From Flammeovirga pectinis (GTDB lineage Bacteria > Bacteroidota > Bacteroidia > Cytophagales > Flammeovirgaceae): 64,000 bases of DNA. The notes under the pieces are model-generated. The model did no database searches. It was not told where the DNA came from and saw only the letters and a program-made list of their open reading frames with translations. Of the stretch, positions 43,482-54,145 are shown piece by piece. Within the stretch, counting starts at the first letter, position 1. Every line of letters begins with the position of its first letter. The stretch spans positions 1,183,501-1,247,500 of the forward strand of contig NZ_CP034563.1 of NCBI RefSeq assembly GCF_003970675.1, written 5' to 3'. Position numbers and translations under genes: made by a program.

Positions 43482-45953
43482 TTAATCTAAAAAGACTTTT
43501 ATATCAATACTATTTTTATTTTTAAATTCATATAGATCGACATATTTGGTGGTTACTACTTTATTGTTTCTTAAAATTTTGAGTACATACTTATATTTAG
43601 AGGCTACATGAATATTAAATATCCCTTCTTCTGAAGTAGTAGTAGTACCTAAAGTATTGCCTGCATCATCTTCAATAAGAACTTTCAGACCATTAATTTC
43701 ATCATTAATTTCTTGTACTAACCCTGAAATCACTTTATTAGCACTTCTCATTAGTTCCCCATCAAAACCAATTAATAAATTTGCAGATTCACCTTCAAAT
43801 AATGCTTTATAATCATCTCCGAAATAATTATCTTCATTAGTATAACCTGTTACATAAAACTCTGTTCTTCTATTTAATTGATGTTCTTCTTCTGAACAAG
43901 GTTCACATTTTATTTGAGGTTGAGACTCCCCATACCCTTTGTATACCATTCTATTAGCTGCAATACCATTTTTTACCGCATAATTAAAAGCTTCTTTTGC
44001 TCTCTTTTCTGAAAGTTGTTGGTTGTACCAATTCTTACCCCTCTTATCTGTGTGTGATGATAGTTCAATCTTAATTGTTGGGTTAAAAGTCATCATATTT
44101 ACCAACGTATCTAATAAATACGATGCGTCATCTCTGATATCAGATTTATCAAAATCGTAATAGATACGTATTTTTTGTCCTGTGATTGGTTCTAAAGCAA
44201 TGTCTTTCTTAATAAAAAGTTTTGTAGTAGTATTCAAAGCTCTTCTATTGGTAAAATACTTTGGACGTTCAGCTCTTAAATCATAATGTTCATTGGGTAA
44301 GCCTTTAAATTGATAATGTCCAACAGAATCTGTATAAAAAATTGTTTCTTTTCCTGTTGATTTTTCGTTGACTATTACTCTTGCTATAAGTGCTTTTTTT
44401 GAGGTAGAATCATACACTACGCCTTCTATTAATGGTTGTACTAATTCTAGAACAACTAACTCAGTATTTAATAATATCTGATCTACACTATCGCCTAAAA
44501 CAGAATCTGCTTGATAAGAATATTTAGAACCTAGGATATTTTGTTTATTATTCCAGTCTTTAAAACTCACAGAAAAAATACCTGTAGAATCAGATTTAGT
44601 CACTACTTTCCCGTCAATAGTAATATCTGCTTCTCCTATAGGTACTCTAGAAAATTTATCAATTACTATCCCTTTAAAGTCTTTTCTAACAATTTCTAGA
44701 ATATTGTCTCTTTGAGATTTACTTTGTTCTACATCTCTATTAGAGGATATATATTGTTTACCGCTTTTTGTTATTAAAACACCAAAATCATCAAAACTCG
44801 AATTTATTGGTATTCTAAGGTTAATGGGTGATGGCTGAATATTAGCTAAATCTTGTACAAACACATCTAGTCCACCTAGTCCACCCCATCCATTTGAAGA
44901 AAAGAAGAGTTTATTATGGCTATCTAATGTAGGGAAAAGCTCATCTCTTACTGTATTAATTTCTGGGCCTAGTGGTATTGGTCTAGACCAATCGTTCCCA
45001 ATTTTTTCTGAATAATAAATATCACTACCTCCTATACCACCAGGTCTGTCAGAAATGTAATACAGTTTTTTATTATCTGGAGAGAAATAAGGGTGCCCTG
45101 TAGAGTAAGCTTCCATATTCCAAAGAAATGGATAAGGTTTGCCCCATTCATTCCCTTCTTTTTTAGAAAAATAGAGTTGTAATCTGCTAGCATTTGTATC
45201 AGATTGTTCTCTTTTTGTACTTCTTGTAAAAACCATTAAAGTTCCATCATTAGAAATACTAGCACTCCCTTCATGAAATTTGGTGTTAATACTTTTAGAT
45301 AAGTTTGATATTTCATCGTTTTCGCCAACAAAATATAAATCTAAGAAGTTACCTCCATCCCCAACATACTTTTTTCTACCTGTCTGATCATCATTTCTAT
45401 TCGATACAAATATAATCCCATTATTGTATTCTATCGGACTAAAATCGTCTTGTTTAGAATTGAATGGTGCAAACTTCACCTCATAAGCTTCTTCACTGCT
45501 TAATAGTTTTTCTATTTCTGCAATATTTTTCCTTTTTCCGTAAATTCTCTTTTTATCTTCTTTTTTAACTCCTTTAGCTGCTCTATCATATAGTTCTTCT
45601 GCTTCTTTATATTTCCCTATTTTAAAGAAAGCATCACCAAAGACTTCTGCATCATTTCCTTTTAAAGATCCTCCCAAGCTGTCTATTTCATTGTATAATT
45701 TAATTGCTTTTTTAGGCTTATTTATCTTATCATAGCACTCTGCCTGACGAACGGCATAAAAAACCTTATCATCACTTTTTTTTGCTTTTCTATATGCTTT
45801 CTGATACTTTTTTAGCGCTGAAGAATAGTCTAAGTTATCCACTTTTTGTGCAATTCTTTCGTCAGCATTTTTTATGTCAACATTTTCAATAGTCTGAGCA
45901 TTTACTACAAATAATGTAGAGAGAAAGAAGATAGAAAATAATACGCTTTTCAT
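43482..45953 (-). CDS. OmpA-family protein with TPR and PD40 repeats (PorE-like)
   Basis: An 823-residue exported protein. In order: signal peptide (1-19, VVNAQ), a TPR-like helical part (about 25-140), PD40/WD40-like propeller blades (about 170-390: 'NKKLYYISDRPGGIGGSDIY', 'LFFSSNGWGGLGGLDVF'), carboxypeptidase- or CnaB-like beta domains (about 420-600), an OmpA peptidoglycan-binding domain (about 605-725: 'IYYDFDKSDIRDDASYLLD') and a C-terminal beta tail. This layout is found beside PorP/SprF proteins and in T9SS-associated PorE. It likely anchors the outer-membrane complex to peptidoglycan. The gene follows the PorP/SprF gene with a 2-base gap. Confidence 0.88.
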   Translation of the reverse strand: MKSVLFSIFFLSTLFVVNAQTIENVDIKNADERIAQKVDNLDYSSALKKYQKAYRKAKKSDDKVFYAVRQAECYDKINKPKKAIKLYNEIDSLGGSLKGNDAEVFGDAFFKIGKYKEAEELYDRAAKGVKKEDKKRIYGKRKNIAEIEKLLSSEEAYEVKFAPFNSKQDDFSPIEYNNGIIFVSNRNDDQTGRKKYVGDGGNFLDLYFVGENDEISNLSKSINTKFHEGSASISNDGTLMVFTRSTKREQSDTNASRLQLYFSKKEGNEWGKPYPFLWNMEAYSTGHPYFSPDNKKLYYISDRPGGIGGSDIYYSEKIGNDWSRPIPLGPEINTVRDELFPTLDSHNKLFFSSNGWGGLGGLDVFVQDLANIQPSPINLRIPINSSFDDFGVLITKSGKQYISSNRDVEQSKSQRDNILEIVRKDFKGIVIDKFSRVPIGEADITIDGKVVTKSDSTGIFSVSFKDWNNKQNILGSKYSYQADSVLGDSVDQILLNTELVVLELVQPLIEGVVYDSTSKKALIARVIVNEKSTGKETIFYTDSVGHYQFKGLPNEHYDLRAERPKYFTNRRALNTTTKLFIKKDIALEPITGQKIRIYYDFDKSDIRDDASYLLDTLVNMMTFNPTIKIELSSHTDKRGKNWYNQQLSEKRAKEAFNYAVKNGIAANRMVYKGYGESQPQIKCEPCSEEEHQLNRRTEFYVTGYTNEDNYFGDDYKALFEGESANLLIGFDGELMRSANKVISGLVQEINDEINGLKVLIEDDAGNTLGTTTTSEEGIFNIHVASKYKYVLKILRNNKVVTTKYVDLYEFKNKNSIDIKVFLD

Positions 45954-45955
45954 AG

Positions 45956-46867
45956 TTAATAATATCTTGGTGTATGAATCTTAGCTTTTTTACTTTTAAA
46001 TAAAAAATTCAACATAAACTCATGTGATCCATTCGTTACGCCTCGTGCTGAATTTGTAACTAAATCATAAGAATAGCCAACTCTAAACATTTTACCAAAC
46101 TGAATTTCAGTAAGAAATGCAACTGATTCTTGTGTTCTGTAAGAAACACCCAACCATAAAATTTCATACAAAAAAGCATTCAAATTAACATCTGCTTGTA
46201 CTGGTGAGCCCTCGGTTAATTTTATTAATGTATTGGGTTTTAAAACAACATTAGGTGATAGATGGAAGATATAACCACCAATAATATAGTAATGTCTTTT
46301 ATCTTCTACAACAAGGGTAGAATTTGGATCTCCTAAGTCGTTTTCAACCAATTTCGGGGCTGAAATTCCAGCATAAATTTTTTCAGCATTATAAAAAATA
46401 CCTGCACCTACTTCAGGTGTCAACTTAGATTCTGATTGCGAAGGTATTGAAGGGTCTGGAACATAAGAAGTAAGTTGTGCAAAGTTTACTGATACATTAT
46501 TAAAGCCACCTTGTAAACCAAATGACAAAGTACCATTAAATGCAGCTATTCTATAAGCCAACATTACATCAAAATTTTGAATGGTAGACACCCCAATTTT
46601 ATCTTGAGAAAACAAGCCACCTACGGCTATTTTTTTTGATCCTATAGGCGAATCTATTGCTACTGTTGATGTGCTTGGTGAGCCTCCTACACCAGACCAA
46701 TGCTGTCTATAAATAAAAGTAGAGTTCACCCCTCCTTGTGCTCCAATATATGCTGGGTTTAAAAGCATTGCATTAAACATATATTGGGAATACATGGTAG
46801 CTTGTTGTGCAAAAACACCTTGAGCTACTCCTAGTATAAATAGAAATGAGTATAGTAGTTTTTTCAT
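45956..46867 (-). CDS. PorP/SprF-family type IX secretion outer membrane protein
   Basis: 303 residues from the ATG at 46867, which places a proper signal peptide (MKKLLYSFLFILGVAQGVFA) first; the 11-residue longer frame would overlap the upstream gene. It is an outer membrane beta-barrel with the family start 'QQATMYSQYMFNAMLLNPAY'. SprF-type proteins are needed for surface delivery or attachment of a partner giant protein with a type B C-terminal domain encoded just upstream, as for SprB in Flavobacterium. The same order holds here (adhesin, SprF, OmpA-like). Confidence 0.92.
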   Translation of the reverse strand: MKKLLYSFLFILGVAQGVFAQQATMYSQYMFNAMLLNPAYIGAQGGVNSTFIYRQHWSGVGGSPSTSTVAIDSPIGSKKIAVGGLFSQDKIGVSTIQNFDVMLAYRIAAFNGTLSFGLQGGFNNVSVNFAQLTSYVPDPSIPSQSESKLTPEVGAGIFYNAEKIYAGISAPKLVENDLGDPNSTLVVEDKRHYYIIGGYIFHLSPNVVLKPNTLIKLTEGSPVQADVNLNAFLYEILWLGVSYRTQESVAFLTEIQFGKMFRVGYSYDLVTNSARGVTNGSHEFMLNFLFKSKKAKIHTPRYY

Positions 46868-46880
46868 TATAAGTATTAAG

Positions 46881-49800
46881 TTATTTGGCAATAACCACAA
46901 ATCCAGATCTAATTGAACTGCCGTCTCTTAGATCAATTTTATAAAAATATGTTCCTGCAGTTAAGTATTTACCCACTACACCATTATCGTGGTTTATACC
47001 TTCCCACTTTACAGTAGTATTGTCATATTTCTCATCATTATAAACAACATTCCCCCATCTATTATAGATAGTAACAGTATTATTTGGGTAAAATTCTATG
47101 TCTTTAATATGCCAATAATCATTGTAACTATCTCCGTTTGGAGAGAAAGATGAATAGATCACTAACTCAGGTTTTATATTAATATGCACTTTTGCCTCTT
47201 CGACTGCATAAACTTGTCCATTAGAGGCATTCCAACTAATGGAATCTTTACCCGCATAATTAAGATTAGGTTCGTATATAAATTCAGAAAATGACGACTC
47301 TGAAAATAAGTCGTTTTCTTCAACTAGAATATCATTATGGTATAAATTTCCATTTTCAGGTAAAGTAGAAATATAGATTTCCTTAATTACTGTATCAGAA
47401 TATACTTCTAAGAAATCTGTAAGTGTTATTGGTATATCTGTATTCTGTGGACCTTCTTTATAGATATCCTCTATGTCAGGAGGAGAAGCTGAAATACCAT
47501 CAATAATAATTTTTATTACAGCTGAATTTACTGCCCAATTAAAACCATTATTTGCTGTATAATTTACATTATCAAAACCAAAATAATTATCATTAGGCGT
47601 ATACACCAAATTTAGAATTTCGTTTCTTGCAATGGTCTGATTCACCTTAAGTGCTACCCCTTCAAAATAAAATGTACCAAACTTAGGCAAAGTAGTAAGT
47701 TGAATACTATCTAACCTAAACCCAGAAAAATCTTTAAAATTATCATCAAAATCCAGTAAATTAAACAATATATCCGTATTGATACTGCCATATTTCACAA
47801 AATCATTTACTACTGGTGGAAAAGGTAAACCTATTGTGATATGAACTCTACCATTATCAATTGCATAATTAAGACCGTCCCAACCATTCCATTCAAAAGA
47901 AGTACCTACTTTATTTAAATGTGTATTTGAGATAAAATAAATAGCATTAATCTCATTTACATTAATTTCATCATTAACAGCAAGCTTATCTTCACCTTTA
48001 TATAAATTACCAATTAAGGGTATAGATTTAATTTGTATTTTTTGTAGAGTGTCACTATCAATAAACTCATGTACAAAATCACTTTTATCTAACCAAATTG
48101 TATCTCCAACCCTACCAGAATAATATATATCACCTACAATTGGTATATCATTAGTAATTGTAATTATAACATTCGCAGTGTTTAATGCATACGATAACCC
48201 ATCCCAACCATTCCATTCAAAAAATGTGGAAAAAATACCAAATTCTTTTTTGGCAACAAGATAAAGTGAATCTATATCTGAAACTTGAACCTCATCATTT
48301 ACATTCACAATTGTATTTCCTTTCATTAATACTCCAACTGTTGGTAATGTTGCTATTTGAATTTTATCAAGTGGTTGTGCATCGTTAAAATTTTTGATGA
48401 AATCTGTTTTTGCTAACCAAATTGTATCGCCTATTACACCAGAATAATATATATCACTTACAATTGGTATATCATTAGTAATTGTAATTATAACATTCGC
48501 AGTGTTTAATGCATACGATAACCCATCCCAACCATTCCATTCAAAAAATGTGGAAAAAATACCAAATTCTTTTTTGGCAACAAGATAAAGTGAATCTATA
48601 TCTGAAACTTGAACCTCATCATTTACATTCACAATTGTATTTCCTTTCATTAATACTCCAACTGTAGGTAATGTTGCTATTTGAATTTTATCAAGTGGTT
48701 GTGCATCGTTAAAATTATTGATGAAATCTGTTTTTGCTAACCAAATTGTATCGCCTATTACACCAGAATAATATATATCACTTACAATTGGTATATCATT
48801 AGTAATTGTAATTATAACATTCGCAGCGTTTAATGCATACGATAACCCATCCCAACCATTCCATTCAAAAAATGTGGAAAAAATACCAAATTCTTTTTTG
48901 GCAACAAGATAAAGTGAATCTATATCTGAAACTTGAACCTCATCATTTACATTTACAATTGTATTTCCTTTCATTAATACTCCAACTGTAGGTAATGTTG
49001 CTATTTGAATTTTATCAAGTGGCTGTGCATCATTAAAATTTTTGATAAAATCTGTTTTTGCTAACCAAATTGTATCACCTATTACACCAGAATAATGTAT
49101 ATCACTTACAATTGGTATATCATTAGTAATTGTAATTATAACATTCGCAGTGTTTAAAGCATACGATAACCCATCCCAACCATTCCATTCAAAAAATGTG
49201 GAAAAAATACCAAATTCTTTTTTGGCAACAAGATAAAGTGAATCTATATCTGAAACTTGAACCTCATCATTTACATTTACAATTGTATTTCCTTTCATTA
49301 ATACTCCAACTGTAGGTAATGTTGCTATTTGAATTTTATCAAGTGGTTGTGCATCAATAAAATTATTGATGAAATCTGTTTTTGCTAACCAAATTGTATC
49401 GCCTATTACACCAGAATAATATATATCACTTACAATTGGTATATCATTAGTAATTGTAATTATAACATTCGCAGCGTTTAATGCATACGATAACCCATCC
49501 CAACCATTCCATTCAAAAAATGTGGAAAAAATACCAAATTCTTTTTTGGCAACAAGATAAAGTGAATCTATACCTGAAACTTGAACCTCATCATTTACAT
49601 TTACAATTGTATTTCCTTTCATTAATACTCCAACTGTTGGTAATGTTGCTATTTGAATTTTATCAAGTGGTTGTGCATCAATAAAATTATTGATGAAATC
49701 TGTTTTTGCTAACCAAATTGTATCGCCTATTACACCAGAATAATATATATCACTTACAATTGGTATATCATTAGTAATTGTAATTATAACATTCGCAGTG

Positions 49801-51488
49801 TTTAATGCATACGATAACCCATCCCAACCATTCCATTCAAAAAATGTGGAAAAAATACCAAATTCTTTTTTGGCAACAAGATAAAGTGAATCTATATCTG
49901 AAACTTGAACCTCATCATTTACATTTACAATTGTATTTCCTTTCATTAATACTCCAACTGTTGGTAATGTTGCTATTTGAATTTTATCAAGTGGTTGTGC
50001 ATCAATAAAATTATTGATGAAATCTGTTTTTGCTAACCAAATTGTATCGCCTATTACACCAGAATAATATATATCACTTACAATTGGTATATCATTAGTA
50101 ATTGTAATTATAACATTCGCAGTGTTTAATGCATACGATAACCCATCCCAACCATTCCATTCAAAAAATGTGGAAAAAATACCAAATTCTTTTTTGGCAA
50201 CAAGATAAAGTGAATCTATATCTGAAACTTGAACCTCATCATTTACATTCACAATTGTATTTCCTTTCATTAATACTCCAACTGTAGGTAATGTTGCTAT
50301 TTGAATTTTATCAAGTGGTTGTGCATCAATAAAATTATTGATGAAATCTGTTTTTGCTAACCAAATTGTATCGCCTATTACACCATTATAATGTATATCA
50401 TTTACTATAGGAACATCATTAGAAACAATTACATTTATTATTGCCTGATCTGTTCCATCTGTATTATCGGTTAATGTATATGTAATTGTTGCATTGCCTA
50501 TAAAGCCAGAAGTTGGTACAAAACGTACTTGCTGATTTTCTATTGTTGCTGTTCCATTCAAAACGTTATCTATTGTAAGTAATGCTAATGGATCATTGTC
50601 ATCGTCAAAATCATTTATCTTAGCATCAATCACTATTGGAGTGTTAGATGTAGTTGTTCCATTATCATCTAAAGCAACAGGAGTATGTCTTTGATCGGCT
50701 ATAATTATAGTAATTGTTGCATTATTAGTGGCAGAATCTCCAGATTGATCTAATACATTATACTCAAAGGTTGATGTTCCAAACCAAAAACGATTAGGTA
50801 CAAATGTAAAGTCTGTAATATTCGAAAAAGTTATTTCATCACCTAAGTTTACATCTACACCTTGAAATTGTAATGTCCCATTTGGAGGTAGGGTTTTTAT
50901 TATTACTTTATTGATTGTTTCAGTAGCATTAAAATTAGTGTATTTAGAAGAGAAGTCAATTGTGTTGAATGTTATTGAAGTGTTTTTTACACCACTTTTA
51001 GTAAAATCTTCAACAATTAATCCGTTAGCTCTTAAAAGGTTAATTTGAACATTATATACACTTTCTGTTTCTACTTCTCTGCCATCGATAACGGAAAAAG
51101 TAAAATTATCATAATTTATTAAAGAAGATGTTCCATCATAATTTCCACTATTATACCGTATAGAATCTTCTCTTTGTACATTTTCGTTACTTCTTATAGC
51201 TGAATACACCCTTTTATTTAAACCAAAATCATAAAAATTAGCTGTTAAAGCTCCTTTAGAAGGCAATTGATGTATCTTAACACTAATTAGAGGGCCATGT
51301 GGTGAATTTAAAAGAGGAAAAAAATCGACTACTTTATCTGTGAAGTTTTCATTTTCTCTAACAATAATTGTGATGTCTTCTGATGTAGGTTTGTCACTAT
51401 CAGACTGAGTAGTACTAGCAAATAAGTTTTGTGTAATTAATAAAACAAGCAGTGCGTTAAGTAATGTTGAATTGCTTTTTGAATACAT
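46881..51488 (-). CDS. Giant repetitive surface protein with type B T9SS C-terminal domain (SprB-like adhesin)
   Basis: A 1535-residue exported protein: signal peptide (1-25), cadherin/Ig-like beta domains (about 30-356), seven almost identical 108-residue repeats (357-1112), an eighth diverged copy (about 1113-1220), more Ig-like domains, and at 1440-1535 the gliding-motility-associated (CHU/type B) C-terminal domain ('FSPNGDSYNDYWHIK', 'VTIYNRWGNVVY'). It is expected to be exported by T9SS and attached or moved on the cell surface, with the PorP/SprF gene 13 bases downstream as dedicated partner. It may serve adhesion or gliding. The ligand is unknown. Confidence 0.92.
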   Translation of the reverse strand: MYSKSNSTLLNALLVLLITQNLFASTTQSDSDKPTSEDITIIVRENENFTDKVVDFFPLLNSPHGPLISVKIHQLPSKGALTANFYDFGLNKRVYSAIRSNENVQREDSIRYNSGNYDGTSSLINYDNFTFSVIDGREVETESVYNVQINLLRANGLIVEDFTKSGVKNTSITFNTIDFSSKYTNFNATETINKVIIKTLPPNGTLQFQGVDVNLGDEITFSNITDFTFVPNRFWFGTSTFEYNVLDQSGDSATNNATITIIIADQRHTPVALDDNGTTTSNTPIVIDAKINDFDDDNDPLALLTIDNVLNGTATIENQQVRFVPTSGFIGNATITYTLTDNTDGTDQAIINVIVSNDVPIVNDIHYNGVIGDTIWLAKTDFINNFIDAQPLDKIQIATLPTVGVLMKGNTIVNVNDEVQVSDIDSLYLVAKKEFGIFSTFFEWNGWDGLSYALNTANVIITITNDIPIVSDIYYSGVIGDTIWLAKTDFINNFIDAQPLDKIQIATLPTVGVLMKGNTIVNVNDEVQVSDIDSLYLVAKKEFGIFSTFFEWNGWDGLSYALNTANVIITITNDIPIVSDIYYSGVIGDTIWLAKTDFINNFIDAQPLDKIQIATLPTVGVLMKGNTIVNVNDEVQVSGIDSLYLVAKKEFGIFSTFFEWNGWDGLSYALNAANVIITITNDIPIVSDIYYSGVIGDTIWLAKTDFINNFIDAQPLDKIQIATLPTVGVLMKGNTIVNVNDEVQVSDIDSLYLVAKKEFGIFSTFFEWNGWDGLSYALNTANVIITITNDIPIVSDIHYSGVIGDTIWLAKTDFIKNFNDAQPLDKIQIATLPTVGVLMKGNTIVNVNDEVQVSDIDSLYLVAKKEFGIFSTFFEWNGWDGLSYALNAANVIITITNDIPIVSDIYYSGVIGDTIWLAKTDFINNFNDAQPLDKIQIATLPTVGVLMKGNTIVNVNDEVQVSDIDSLYLVAKKEFGIFSTFFEWNGWDGLSYALNTANVIITITNDIPIVSDIYYSGVIGDTIWLAKTDFIKNFNDAQPLDKIQIATLPTVGVLMKGNTIVNVNDEVQVSDIDSLYLVAKKEFGIFSTFFEWNGWDGLSYALNTANVIITITNDIPIVGDIYYSGRVGDTIWLDKSDFVHEFIDSDTLQKIQIKSIPLIGNLYKGEDKLAVNDEINVNEINAIYFISNTHLNKVGTSFEWNGWDGLNYAIDNGRVHITIGLPFPPVVNDFVKYGSINTDILFNLLDFDDNFKDFSGFRLDSIQLTTLPKFGTFYFEGVALKVNQTIARNEILNLVYTPNDNYFGFDNVNYTANNGFNWAVNSAVIKIIIDGISASPPDIEDIYKEGPQNTDIPITLTDFLEVYSDTVIKEIYISTLPENGNLYHNDILVEENDLFSESSFSEFIYEPNLNYAGKDSISWNASNGQVYAVEEAKVHINIKPELVIYSSFSPNGDSYNDYWHIKDIEFYPNNTVTIYNRWGNVVYNDEKYDNTTVKWEGINHDNGVVGKYLTAGTYFYKIDLRDGSSIRSGFVVIAK
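48153..50420 (-). repeat. Seven tandem 324-bp coding repeats in the surface protein
   Basis: Seven units of exactly 324 bases (2268 in total) start at 50420 and run to 48153, differing at only a few positions each (for example Asp/Gly in VSDIDSL versus VSGIDSL, Asn/Lys in FINNF versus FIKNF). A diverged eighth copy follows down to about 47829. Each unit encodes one 108-residue beta domain beginning ND-I/V-PIV. The near identity also at silent positions indicates recent duplication or gene conversion. Confidence 0.97.
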
Positions 51489-51636
51489 GAGTATAGGTTA
51501 ATTCGCTTTTAAGGTTATTAATAATATTACTAAATAAAAATAACTTTCTTATAATCAACCCTTTAAAAAACAAAATTTTCCTGTTAATTTAACATTGCCC
51601 ACAATCTATCGTTAAAAAGTGAGCAATGTTATATAA

Positions 51637-53934
51637 CTATTTTCTACTCATCTCAAAAACCAATTCACCACCTTTCATTAATTCAAAATGATTTATTGTT
51701 GGTCCAGTAATTTCAACTCCGTTTAAAAGTATCTTTTTTACATAAACATTTTTTGATGATTGATTCTTAGCTACAATATGTAATGTATTGCCGTTCTCAA
51801 AATGTAAGGTTGCTTCTTTCACTAACGGACTACCAAGCGCATATTCAGCAGAACCGGGCAATACGGGATAAAATCCTATGGCAGAAAATACATACCAAGC
51901 ACTCATTTGCCCTGCATCATCGTTTCCGCAAAGACCATCACGCTCGTTGGTGTACATAGTATCCATAATCATACGGACTCTCTGTTGTGTTTTTTCAGGT
52001 TGGTTGGTCCAATTATATAAATAAGGAATGTGGTGCCCTGGTTCGTTACCATGAACATAATTTCCAATTATTCCATCTCTAGTAATATCTTCGTTTTTTT
52101 CTATAAATCGTTCTTCAATTGGAGTAGTAAAAATCTTATCTAAGTGAGATGAGAAATGATCTTTACCACCCATCATAGTAATCATTTCATCAACATTGTG
52201 AGGTACATATAGGCCATAATTCCATGCATTTCCTTCAATAAAACCCTGCCCATGAGTATCTAATGGGTCAAATGCTGTTCTCCAAGTACCATCTTGCATT
52301 TTAGGACGCATATAATTACTAACTGAATCAAATACATTTTTAAAATTCTCTGATCTATAATGGAACTGAGAAGAGACCCCTTCTCTACCTGCATATTTTG
52401 CAATTTCACTAATACAAAAATCATCATAGGCATATTCTAATGTTTTTGATACGGAAGCTGAGTTATTATCTGCTGAAACATATCCATTGGCAATATAATC
52501 TCCTATCCCATCAAAATAAGTAACCGTTGCCGTGCTTACAGCTGCATCTAATGCCCTTTGAGGTGAAACATCTGTAGTCTCTTTTACCATAGCATCTGCA
52601 ATTACACTTACCGCATGATACCCAATCATACACCAGTTTTCATTTGCATAATGACTCCAAATTGGCAACATATTATGTACACTTTGTTCTTGATGGGCCA
52701 ACATAGATTTCACCATATCATTGTTTCTTGTTGGATGTAATACATTAAACAAAGGATGTAAGGCTCTATAGGTATCCCAAAGTGAGAATAATGTATAATT
52801 AGTAAACCCTTCTGATGTATAAATATTCTGATCTAGACCTCTATATTGTCCATCTACATCTTCGTACAAAACAGGACTTAACATTGTATGGTAGAATGCT
52901 GTATAAAATGTTACTTTCTGATCTTCTGTTAGCGTTTCAACCTCAACTTTTGACAATTCTGTATTCCATTTTTTGCGTGCTTCCTCTTTCGTTTTATCAA
53001 AATTCCAATGTGGTATTTCTGTTGCTAAATTAAGTAGAGCACCAGCCGTACTTACAGAAGACAACGCAAATTTAATATCAATACTTTCTTGTTCTTCTGT
53101 ATCAAAATTAAAATAGGCTCTAATTTTCTCTCCCGCCATTTCTGGAAAATTATGTTCTTGATCAAATTTTCTGTAAAAACCATTGTATTTAACCTCTTCG
53201 TAGCGCTTATGTCCGTAGCTTTTGAAAGGCTTAGAGAATTTCATTGCAAAAAATACTTTCCTTGTTTTCCCCCAACCATTGGTCTGTCTATAACCTGTAA
53301 CAGTCGAGTCGTTTTCTACACGTACAAAAGTCCAAACTGTTTTTCCTTCGTAATTATAGATATTAGAAATAAGGTCTAAAATAATATGTGCATCATCTGA
53401 TTTTGGGAATGTATAACGATGATAGCCCACTCTATCAGATGTGGTTAGTTCTGCTTTAATGTTGTAATCGTCTAAAGTAACAGCATAATACCCAGGTGAA
53501 GCTTCTTCTGTTTGATGTGAAAATTGGGAATGATAACCACTTTGAGGTTGGTCGGCAGTTCCTGGATTTAAACGAAGCGCCCCTGTTGTAGGCATCAGTA
53601 AGAAATCGCCTAAATCTGAATGTCCTGTACCACTCATATGTGTATGGCTAAAACCAAAAATAGTGCTGTCTGCATATTGGTAACCTGCACAATAAGCATA
53701 GGTAGCAGGATTGTATTTCCCGTCTATCAACATTGCTTCCTGATTGGTTTCTGGACTAAGTTGTACCATACCAAAAGGTGTTGTTGCACCAGGGTAAGTA
53801 TGTCCCATATTTTGTGTTCCGATAAACGGGTTTACAAAAGAAGTATAGTCTTTATTCTGTGCTTGTACAATATTGGATGTACATATAAATAGAATAAGTA
53901 GATAATTGAAACTAGTAAGTAAAAAATTTTTCAT
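51637..53934 (-). CDS. Glycoside hydrolase family 92 (exo-alpha-mannosidase-like)
   Basis: A 765-residue exported enzyme (signal peptide about 1-25, NIVQAQ). An N-terminal beta-sandwich ('GFSHTHMSGTGHSDLGD' near 95-110) is followed by the (alpha/alpha)6 catalytic domain. The conserved GNEPGHH (Glu631, likely acid) and GNDDAGQMSAWYV (Asp672/Asp673, likely base) motifs are present. GH92 enzymes are Ca2+-dependent, inverting exo-alpha-mannosidases acting on alpha-1,2/1,3/1,4/1,6 links of N-glycans or mannans; linkage cannot be predicted here. It stands alone, divergent from the tricorn-like gene, with a -7 element (TATTTTTG on the minus strand, 53955-53962). Confidence 0.94.
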   Translation of the reverse strand: MKNFLLTSFNYLLILFICTSNIVQAQNKDYTSFVNPFIGTQNMGHTYPGATTPFGMVQLSPETNQEAMLIDGKYNPATYAYCAGYQYADSTIFGFSHTHMSGTGHSDLGDFLLMPTTGALRLNPGTADQPQSGYHSQFSHQTEEASPGYYAVTLDDYNIKAELTTSDRVGYHRYTFPKSDDAHIILDLISNIYNYEGKTVWTFVRVENDSTVTGYRQTNGWGKTRKVFFAMKFSKPFKSYGHKRYEEVKYNGFYRKFDQEHNFPEMAGEKIRAYFNFDTEEQESIDIKFALSSVSTAGALLNLATEIPHWNFDKTKEEARKKWNTELSKVEVETLTEDQKVTFYTAFYHTMLSPVLYEDVDGQYRGLDQNIYTSEGFTNYTLFSLWDTYRALHPLFNVLHPTRNNDMVKSMLAHQEQSVHNMLPIWSHYANENWCMIGYHAVSVIADAMVKETTDVSPQRALDAAVSTATVTYFDGIGDYIANGYVSADNNSASVSKTLEYAYDDFCISEIAKYAGREGVSSQFHYRSENFKNVFDSVSNYMRPKMQDGTWRTAFDPLDTHGQGFIEGNAWNYGLYVPHNVDEMITMMGGKDHFSSHLDKIFTTPIEERFIEKNEDITRDGIIGNYVHGNEPGHHIPYLYNWTNQPEKTQQRVRMIMDTMYTNERDGLCGNDDAGQMSAWYVFSAIGFYPVLPGSAEYALGSPLVKEATLHFENGNTLHIVAKNQSSKNVYVKKILLNGVEITGPTINHFELMKGGELVFEMSRK

Positions 53935-54145
53935 GTAATGGAGTTTAATAAACTCAAAAATACATTTTTAAGATTGACTATTTATCTAATTAAGTTTTTA
54001 TAAGATTTAATGACCGATAGTCGTTTTTAAGTACTATTAACTTGTAAAATACTGAGGATCGGTGTAATATCGTAGCTTAAATTACTCTCATAAATAACAA
54101 AACTCTTTTACGATAAAGGAGTAACCGTATTACACATTATTAAAC

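Noticed and set aside
46868-46900. Longer N-terminus of the PorP/SprF gene (ATG at 46900)
   Set aside because: It overlaps the upstream gene by 20 bases and puts extra residues before a clean signal peptide.
48185-50008. Repeated 67-residue frames on the plus strand inside the adhesin gene
   Set aside because: They are antisense copies of the 324-bp repeat and recur at its period; no independent signal supports them.
48153-50420. CRISPR array
   Set aside because: Units are 324 bases, coding and nearly identical, with no short repeats and variable spacers.
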